Below, in pieces: positions 1 through 5,008 of a stretch of DNA of 9,426 nt. A model generated the notes under the pieces. The model did not search any database, was not told where the DNA came from, and was given only the letters and a program-made list of their open reading frames with translations. The stretch lies in the NCBI GenBank assembly GCA_013140395.1, contig JABFSY010000279.1, forward strand, positions 1-9,426, in the 5' to 3' direction. Position 1 is the stretch's first letter. The number at the start of each line of letters is the position of its first letter. This stretch comes from Cyclobacteriaceae bacterium (lineage in GTDB: Bacteria > Bacteroidota > Bacteroidia > Cytophagales > Cyclobacteriaceae). A program made the position numbers and the translations under genes.

Positions 1-3000
1 ACCTATGACAGCACTCCCGATCGGGGTAACGCCAGTCCTTAATTGATAGCTCACGCCTGCTTCGGAAAGATCAACAGTAATTGCACTACTTCCACCAATA
101 CACACCGGATCAATGGTTGCTCCTACTGCAAGCGCTGTAGAAATCCCATTGATGACATTGACAACGACAGGTGTTGTAGGGCCGTCACCACAACTATAAA
201 TTGAAGCAACATTGAATGTAGTCGCACCGGCTACTGCTAAATTGAGTTGCGCACCATTTGGTGTAAAACTGGCCCCTGTAAACAAGAGTACATTAGTACT
301 TGAGTACCAATTGAAACCAGTAGCATTCGCATCAACTGTTGTAGCGGTTAAGGTCGGGGCTGTACCGCCTACACAAACAGACACTGGCGTGGTGACAGTT
401 GGAGAAGTAAGTGGCTGAAAAGTAGCATCAGCGGTCAATCTCGAAAAACCAGCGTTCTCGAAATACTCAATCCTCAGGTCATGTGTACCTGTCAAACAAA
501 TAGGACTGGAAGAGTAGCCCAAATAAGAATGGTTGGTAAATGAATTCGCTGGGCTTGTTACCAAGACTCTCGTTAATGGCACTGCTACGTTGTCAATAAA
601 AAATCTAACCCCATCATCTGAAGAAAAATTAAATGTATAAATCCCAGAGGCAAAGGTCCTAGTGTTTCTAAATCGAATGCTGTAGTTATTCAAGTAGGAA
701 CCGCAAATGGTGGCAGCAGCTAAAGGAATATTATTTGATAGATCTAAATCGAAAGCATCCGTGGCGGAATTATAGGTTGATGTACCAAACGAAGTAAAAT
801 CTGATTCTACAATAAAGCCTCGGTATTTGGCGACCGAAAAATCAACTCCATTCTCATACGGAGAAGCAACATTTCCTGCATCTGAATAAACATCACCAAC
901 CCAGGTATCTATGCCTGGTCCAGGAGAGGCTGGCACTGCATTGACCGTAACCAATGCACTCCCAGACCCTGCCACTGTACAACCATTCGCATCCGTTACC
1001 AAGCCAGCTATACTAAAAGTAGTAGTTGCCAATGGACTCACTGCAATTGGGCTACCTGAGGTATACCCCGTCACTGCACCAAAACCGGTAAGCGTAAAAC
1101 TAAAAGGAGCAACTCCGCCCGTGATAGCAACGGACAAATTAGTAGACTGACCCGCACAGATCGCAGCTGCTCCACTCAAATTAGCAGCTGTCGGTGATGG
1201 ATTAACTGTCACTGTTGTAGATGAACCTCCAACTCCAACACAACTGGTCGCATCTGACACGCTTGTAATCGTATAGGTAGTAGTAACTACTGGATTGACA
1301 ACTACTGTATGGCCCGTTGAAATACCAGGCAAGGTAAAAGTGGTCGACCCATCGCTATAACCTACCGTGAATGGACCCGTTCCTGTTAAGGTAAATGTCA
1401 ATGTACTGCTGCCTCCTGTACACAATGAACCCGGTAATGAGGAAATTGTCGCTGTTGGTAATGGATTCACAGTCACTAACGCACTGCCTGAACCTGCCAC
1501 TGTACAACCATTCGCATCCGTTACCAAGCCAGCTATACTAAAAGTAGTAGTTGCCAACGGACTCACTGCAATTGGGCTACCTGAGGTATACCCCGTCACT
1601 GCACCAAAACCGGTAAGCGTAAAACTAAAAGGAGCAACTCCGCCCGTGATAGCAACGGACAAATTAGTAGACTGACCCGCACAGATCGCAGCTGCTCCAC
1701 TCAAATTAGCAGCTGTCGGTGATGGATTAACTGTCACTGTTGTAGATGAACCTCCAACTCCAACACAACTGGTCGCATCTGACACGCTTGTAATCGTATA
1801 GGTAGTAGTAACTACTGGATTGACAACTACTGTATGGCCCGTTGAAATACCAGGCAAGGTAAAAGTGGTCGACCCATCGCTATAACCTACCGTGAATGGA
1901 CCCGTTCCTGTTAAGGTAAATGTCAATGTACTGCTGCCTCCTGTACACAATGAACCCGGTAATGAGGAAATTGTCGCTGTTGGTAATGGATTCACAGTCA
2001 CTAACGCACTGCCTGAACCTGCCACTGTACAACCATTCGCATCCGTAACTAAGCCAGCCAAAGTGTAAGTCATGGTAACAGCGGGGCTCACCGAAATCGC
2101 ACTGCCCGAAGTATAGGCTCCGATCGGTCCCAGTCCCGTAATCGTAAAACCATAATTAGGTGTTCCCCCAGCTATGGTTACTATTAAGTTAGTAGATTGA
2201 CCCGCACAAATTGTAGCGGTGCCCGTTAGCAAAGCTGATACTGGAGCTGGATTTACAGTTATAGTTGTTGCAGAGCCGGGAAGTCCAATACAACCAGTAG
2301 CATCGGTGATACTAGTTATTGTATAGGTACTAGTGATAACGGGTGTAACGACTACGGTATGTCCGTTGGGAATGCCGGAGAGATTGAAGGTGGTAAACCC
2401 ATCTGAATAACCAACGTTAAATGGACCAGAGCCTGTTAGGTTAAAAGTTAATGTGCTGCTTGATCCCGTACACAGCGTACCTGGAAGTGCGCTAACGACC
2501 GCTGTTGGAGTTGGATTGACAGTTACGGCCGCATTGCCAGAGCCAGCCACAGTACATCCATTGGCATCTGTCACTAACCCTGACAGAGTGTAAATTGAAG
2601 TTGTCAATGGACTGACAGAAATGGGCGCGCCCGGTGCATAGCCTGCAACAGGACCCAAGCCAGTAATTGTAAAACTAAATGGCGCAGTGCCACCAACTAT
2701 TGCAACGGAAATATTGGTCGATTGACCCGCGCAAATAGTAGTAGTTCCGTTTAGAGTGGCTGAAGTTGGAGAGGATGCAATATTTAATACAACCGAACCG
2801 GTCATTAGTCGGGGTGTGCAAAATCCATTAGTTGCTCGCACGGTTAAAACATCTCCATTTGTAAAGCCAATGGTGGCAAACGTCATATTGAAAGAACCTC
2901 CGCCAGTACCCGGAAAAATAAGGCCGGTAGGCGCACCGTTTCGGAGAATTTCATAATTGGTTGGAGCGCTGTCTGTTCCGTTGAGCGTCACAGTAAAATT

Positions 3001-3777
3001 TGCTCCGGAGCAGGCGGTTCCAGAACCAGAGGTGATGCTAAACAAAGATGGAGAAGGATCGGTGATAATAAAGTTACGGCTCTGCGAACAGGACGAGAAA
3101 TTATCAGTCACATTAAGAGTATAAGTCCCACCCGGCAATCCCGGTATGCTAAGCAAAGTGGCTAAATTCAAATTGCTTAAGCCATTGAAATTATTGTTGG
3201 TAAGAGGAAGGCCGGCCAAGCCGTTTGAACTTGTCCAAGTATAGGTGTATGATCCACCTCCTGGCAAGGCCTGCGAACCACCCGAAATTGAGCCAACGAC
3301 CTGCCCATCGGGGCTGGCACAACTAGAATTATTTGTCAATGTGTTTTGGTTAATAACCAAATTCGGCAACGAAGTTAAAGTAACAGGCGGTGGAGGGCCG
3401 AATGTGTTGATGATATCTACGTTTGGAGTATCCCTGATAACGAAATCATAACTATCTGCGGGAAGGGTTAGTGGCACATTGAAAACAAAACTGCTGCCAA
3501 CTGAAATTGACTGTGGTCCAAAAAAATTGGGATTGCCGCCAGTAGCAGGTAAAATAAGCTGAAGTATTCCAGGCTGCCCATCGCTGGTCTGTAAAACAGA
3601 GAACCTAATGAATCCATTGCTGCTTCCATTGCATGGATTAGACACAAAAACATTTACCCGAAGACTCCCCTGTATGTATGTCGTAGTTTGCGCCACTAAC
3701 TCCGGGGCAGAAAAAGTGGCAATGACTAGGCTGAAAACTCGCGCCCACAATTTTGCAGTTGAAAAAAAAGCTCTCAC
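1..3777 (-). CDS. Large secreted modular surface protein (SprB-like, Ig/PKD-like and PA14-like domains), partial, 3' end outside window
   Basis: One minus-strand frame is open without a stop from 3777 to the window edge (1259 codons). It starts with GTG at 3777-3775; no in-frame ATG is found for about 300 codons, and GTG gives a good signal peptide (residues 1 to about 29, hydrophobic FSLVIAT core, cleavage near LVA/Q). In order I see an N-terminal beta-rich stretch (31-150), a SprB-like repeat (about 153-241, from SCASPDG through GGTYTLNVTD), an Ig-like domain (241-337), seven alternating Ig/PKD-like domains of about 87 residues (338-948; type B carries ICAGQS and DANGC, type A carries LCTGG and VGYSDG), a PA14-like domain (about 956-1120, with SSDDGVRFFIDN and DLRIEYFENAG), and an Ig_7-like domain (about 1133-1215, FNWYSS) followed by the start of another. 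This resembles Bacteroidota cell-surface adhesins, often type IX secretion substrates. Adhesion or gliding is inferred; no catalytic domain is visible. The start overlaps the stop of the upstream small gene, suggesting translational coupling. Confidence 0.88.
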   Translation of the reverse strand, partial: MRAFFSTAKLWARVFSLVIATFSAPELVAQTTTYIQGSLRVNVFVSNPCNGSSNGFIRFSVLQTSDGQPGILQLILPATGGNPNFFGPQSISVGSSFVFNVPLTLPADSYDFVIRDTPNVDIINTFGPPPPVTLTSLPNLVINQNTLTNNSSCASPDGQVVGSISGGSQALPGGGSYTYTWTSSNGLAGLPLTNNNFNGLSNLNLATLLSIPGLPGGTYTLNVTDNFSSCSQSRNFIITDPSPSLFSITSGSGTACSGANFTVTLNGTDSAPTNYEILRNGAPTGLIFPGTGGGSFNMTFATIGFTNGDVLTVRATNGFCTPRLMTGSVVLNIASSPTSATLNGTTTICAGQSTNISVAIVGGTAPFSFTITGLGPVAGYAPGAPISVSPLTTSIYTLSGLVTDANGCTVAGSGNAAVTVNPTPTAVVSALPGTLCTGSSSTLTFNLTGSGPFNVGYSDGFTTFNLSGIPNGHTVVVTPVITSTYTITSITDATGCIGLPGSATTITVNPAPVSALLTGTATICAGQSTNLIVTIAGGTPNYGFTITGLGPIGAYTSGSAISVSPAVTMTYTLAGLVTDANGCTVAGSGSALVTVNPLPTATISSLPGSLCTGGSSTLTFTLTGTGPFTVGYSDGSTTFTLPGISTGHTVVVNPVVTTTYTITSVSDATSCVGVGGSSTTVTVNPSPTAANLSGAAAICAGQSTNLSVAITGGVAPFSFTLTGFGAVTGYTSGSPIAVSPLATTTFSIAGLVTDANGCTVAGSGSALVTVNPLPTATISSLPGSLCTGGSSTLTFTLTGTGPFTVGYSDGSTTFTLPGISTGHTVVVNPVVTTTYTITSVSDATSCVGVGGSSTTVTVNPSPTAANLSGAAAICAGQSTNLSVAITGGVAPFSFTLTGFGAVTGYTSGSPIAVSPLATTTFSIAGLVTDANGCTVAGSGSALVTVNAVPASPGPGIDTWVGDVYSDAGNVASPYENGVDFSVAKYRGFIVESDFTSFGTSTYNSATDAFDLDLSNNIPLAAATICGSYLNNYSIRFRNTRTFASGIYTFNFSSDDGVRFFIDNVAVPLTRVLVTSPANSFTNHSYLGYSSSPICLTGTHDLRIEYFENAGFSRLTADATFQPLTSPTVTTPVSVCVGGTAPTLTATTVDANATGFNWYSSTNVLLFTGASFTPNGAQLNLAVAGATTFNVASIYSCGDGPTTPVVVNVINGISTALAVGATIDPVCIGGSSAITVDLSEAGVSYQLRTGVTPIGSAVIG
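968..2046. repeat. 525-bp tandem repeat, two near-identical copies
   Basis: Bases 968-1521 match 1493-2046 at an offset of 525 bp. Reading by eye I find one mismatch (t at 1033, c at 1558), and it is synonymous (CCA/CCG proline). The period is exactly 175 codons, so the adhesin frame is kept. Each unit encodes one type-A plus one type-B Ig-like domain. Near-identity at third codon positions points to recent duplication or gene conversion rather than protein-level selection. A collapsed or expanded assembly is possible because the repeat is longer than short reads. Confidence 0.92.
2021..2790. repeat. Diverged third 525-bp unit plus a half unit
   Basis: The same landmark (gccac followed by a GTAC-like stretch) recurs at 2021 and 2546, again 525 bp apart. 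The unit 2021-2545 therefore keeps the period but has many substitutions compared with the two copies to its left. From 2546 to about 2790 there is only the half unit that encodes a type-B domain. These are the N-terminal, older units of the array in the protein, while the identical ones lie next to the PA14-like domain. Confidence 0.8.
3762..3769 (-). repeat. T8 homopolymer in codons 3-6 of the adhesin gene
   Basis: On the coding strand the sequence just after the GTG start contains eight consecutive T (GCT TTT TTT TCA). Gain or loss of one base here would frameshift the whole protein. Tract length and position fit a possible slipped-strand switch, but eight bases is short and the tract also simply encodes the hydrophobic Phe residues of the signal peptide. 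Confidence 0.85.
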
Positions 3778-4097
3778 TTCAGTTGGATTTCAAGTTGATT
3801 TTTACATCCCTTCTCGTCTACCACTATCGCGTGGTAGGTACCAGGATTCATGTCGTCAAATACAGATTTATCAAAATCCTCAGAAACCAAATGACCAGAG
3901 CTTTTATAAACCACAAATTTATAGGGCGACTTCCCACCAGATGGCAAAAGTTTGAATTGCCCTTTTTTGCCGTCAGTTGCATCCATTTGCTCAACCGTTA
4001 CTTTCAATGAACACTCGGGGTAATTAGCCAAAGACCTAACATTGATCGATGTTGCCAATTGAAAGAATAGTACTAAAACGTAAAACCTTAACTTCAT
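3774..4097 (-). CDS. Small secreted single-domain SprB-like protein
   Basis: A 107-residue protein starting at ATG 4097. Residues 1 to about 17-24 form a signal peptide (KLR followed by FYVLVLFF; possible cleavage after ATS or after SLA). The mature part, about 80 residues, looks like one SprB-type repeat: GGKSPYKFVVY, then MNPGTYHAIVVDEKGC, which matches the family pattern of GG-x-PY, GTY-x-(V/I)-x-V-x-D and a Cys near the end. Two cysteines (ECS near residue 29 and KGC near 98) could form a disulfide. The TGA stop overlaps the GTG start of the large adhesin by four bases (GTGA), so the genes are almost certainly co-transcribed and probably translationally coupled. It may be an accessory or partner subunit of the adhesin; that role is inferred. 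It has none of the repeats that make the neighbour large. A pseudogenised N-terminus of the adhesin is less likely, since both frames are intact and both have their own signal peptides. Confidence 0.82.
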   Translation of the reverse strand: MKLRFYVLVLFFQLATSINVRSLANYPECSLKVTVEQMDATDGKKGQFKLLPSGGKSPYKFVVYKSSGHLVSEDFDKSVFDDMNPGTYHAIVVDEKGCKNQLEIQLK

Positions 4098-4146
4098 ACT
4101 TATGCAATTTCATTAACACTAGTTGTGCCACTCTAAATCAAATTCG

Positions 4147-4173
4147 AAAATGTATTGTAACCACAAATTCCAA
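4147..4173 (-). promoter_or_regulatory. Candidate Bacteroidota-type promoter for the small SprB-like/adhesin pair
   Basis: On the minus strand a TACATTTT box (4154-4147; 7 of 8 to the Bacteroidota -7 consensus TAnnTTTG) is preceded by TTG (4173-4171) at a 16-base spacing, slightly shorter than the usual range. It lies downstream of the intrinsic terminator of the preceding gene and about 50 bases before the ATG of the small gene, where a promoter is needed. AT-rich sequence makes chance matches likely. Confidence 0.35.
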
Positions 4174-4190
4174 TAAAGATGGCTTAAACT

Positions 4191-4217
4191 CAAAAAATCA
4201 GCTGTTTGAGGCAGCCG
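4191..4217 (-). terminator. Intrinsic terminator after the 174-residue membrane protein gene
   Basis: Read on the minus strand, CGGCTG (4217-4212) and CAGCTG (4204-4199) form a 6-bp stem with one G-U pair and a 7-base loop, followed within two bases by a T6 run (4197-4192). It lies about 38 bases after the TAA stop of the 4255-4779 gene. It should separate that gene from the small SprB-like/adhesin unit. Confidence 0.7.
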
Positions 4218-4254
4218 CTTCACACCATCCGTATACTATTTACTTCAAAAAATT

Positions 4255-4779
4255 TTAAAACTTCCTGTTCAATACCTCACTCAGGATAAAAGCTTTCTTA
4301 AATCCAGCCGGATCCTGCAAATCTTTCACATATTCTGCCAGCACATTTACCTCTTTATCTTGTTGATAGCCTTTGAATTGACCAAATCGAACGACTGTGT
4401 CCTCTATTTTCATGGTCTCTTCCAGCGAAGCTCTGTTGAACGCGTCTTGTTTTGCCCGCTCATACGTTTGAAAGGTGCTGTCCTGGTCGCGCTTAGAATA
4501 ATCTACTCGCTCGGCAACTGGTTCTTCTTCCAACTCATCATCATAGTCAACGTATTCCTGCTTTTTTTTAGGTATTGGAGCAGGTTGAGGTGCCTTAGAC
4601 GCCTGAATTTCACGCAATAAGTCCTCGAATGAAATAGGTTTGTCTACAGGTGAAGTACGCCTGTCAATGGGGTCGCCTCCAAAAGTGGTAGAATCACCCT
4701 CGGGCTTCTTTTTCTTTGCCCGCGCAATAAACGTGACGATGATCACGATTAGCCAAATCCAAAACTGAAGATTATCCAT
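4255..4779 (-). CDS. Single-span membrane protein of unknown function
   Basis: A 174-residue protein from ATG 4779 to TAA 4257-4255. Residues about 5-20 (FWIWLIVIIVTFIARA) are one transmembrane segment, followed at once by KKKK, so the rest of the chain should be cytoplasmic. Residues about 25-100 are low-complexity, with proline-rich (APQPAPIPKKK) and acidic (DYDDELEEEP) parts, probably disordered. The C-terminal 60 residues look more ordered and end in KKAFILSEVLNRKF, which resembles the (A/V)(F/I)I-SEILNR-(Y/F) tail I associate with short uncharacterised membrane proteins of Bacteroidota. No catalytic motif is visible. It is transcribed divergently from smc across a 229-bp gap and appears to be monocistronic, as an intrinsic terminator follows it. 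I assign no function. Confidence 0.82.
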   Translation of the reverse strand: MDNLQFWIWLIVIIVTFIARAKKKKPEGDSTTFGGDPIDRRTSPVDKPISFEDLLREIQASKAPQPAPIPKKKQEYVDYDDELEEEPVAERVDYSKRDQDSTFQTYERAKQDAFNRASLEETMKIEDTVVRFGQFKGYQQDKEVNVLAEYVKDLQDPAGFKKAFILSEVLNRKF

Positions 4780-4785
4780 TCAGAC

Positions 4786-4793
4786 CAAATGTA
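4786..4793 (-). promoter_or_regulatory. Exact TAnnTTTG box next to the membrane protein start
   Basis: On the minus strand TACATTTG (4793-4786) fits the Bacteroidota -7 box exactly, but it lies only six bases before the ATG at 4779. If it works, transcription would begin at or near the start codon and the mRNA would be almost leaderless. I see no TTG box at the usual distance, so a chance match is quite possible. Confidence 0.25.
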
Positions 4794-4871
4794 TTGATTA
4801 TTTTGTTAAAAAAAGCGGTTTTCAATACAATTTAAACATGGATAAAATGTGAATGGTTTGGGAATAGGTAG

Positions 4872-4903
4872 TTTTTCAAATGCCAAACCGAAAGTTATCT
4901 TTG
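4872..4903 (+). promoter_or_regulatory. Candidate smc promoter
   Basis: TATCTTTG at 4896-4903 fits the -7 consensus TAnnTTTG exactly. An 18-base spacer separates it from TTTTTC (4872-4877), a weak version of the TTG -33 element. It would give a 5' leader of about 100 bases that contains the 7-bp-periodic tract at 4929-4993. No Shine-Dalgarno sequence precedes the smc ATG, as is usual in this phylum. Confidence 0.4.
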
Positions 4904-4928
4904 CCATCTTTAAAAAAGTTCCTGGCCG

Positions 4929-4993
4929 CCAGTTACCAGTTGCAGGTTAAAAAAACCGACAACTACAAACCGGGAACCAGAAACTGGAAACAT
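4929..4993. repeat. Degenerate heptad-periodic tract with inverted symmetry upstream of smc
   Basis: From 4931 the sequence reads in 7-base steps: AGTTACC, AGTTGCA and GGTTAAA, then AAAACCG, ACAACTA, CAAACCG, GGAACCA, GAAACTG and GAAACAT. The first three carry GTT and the later ones AAC, so the tract is roughly its own reverse complement. CCAGTT (4929-4934) pairs exactly with AACTGG (4982-4987). It would lie in the smc leader if the promoter proposed at 4872-4903 is right. Function unknown. Confidence 0.55.
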
Positions 4994-5008
4994 TGATAAA
5001 ATCAAGAA

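Noticed and set aside
968..2545. CRISPR array or mobile-element interpretation of the long repeats
   Set aside because: The unit is 525 bp, contiguous without spacers, in frame and codes for Ig-like domains; there are no cas genes, terminal inverted repeats or transposase.
212..3451. Plus-strand reading frames at 212-418, 911-1150, 1367-1675, 2756-2956 and 3245-3451, two of them with identical C-terminal halves
   Set aside because: They lie antisense to the open minus-strand adhesin frame. The shared ends are only the 525-bp DNA repeat read on the wrong strand, and the translations have no recognisable domains.
3774..4097. Small gene as a frameshifted N-terminal fragment of the adhesin
   Set aside because: Both genes have their own complete signal peptide and the small one forms a full SprB-like domain before its stop, so two genes with a 4-base overlap explain the sequence better.
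3608..4258. Plus-strand reading frames across 3608-4258
   Set aside because: They overlap the signal-peptide-bearing minus-strand genes and the terminator/promoter gap, and their proteins show no domain, signal or membrane pattern.
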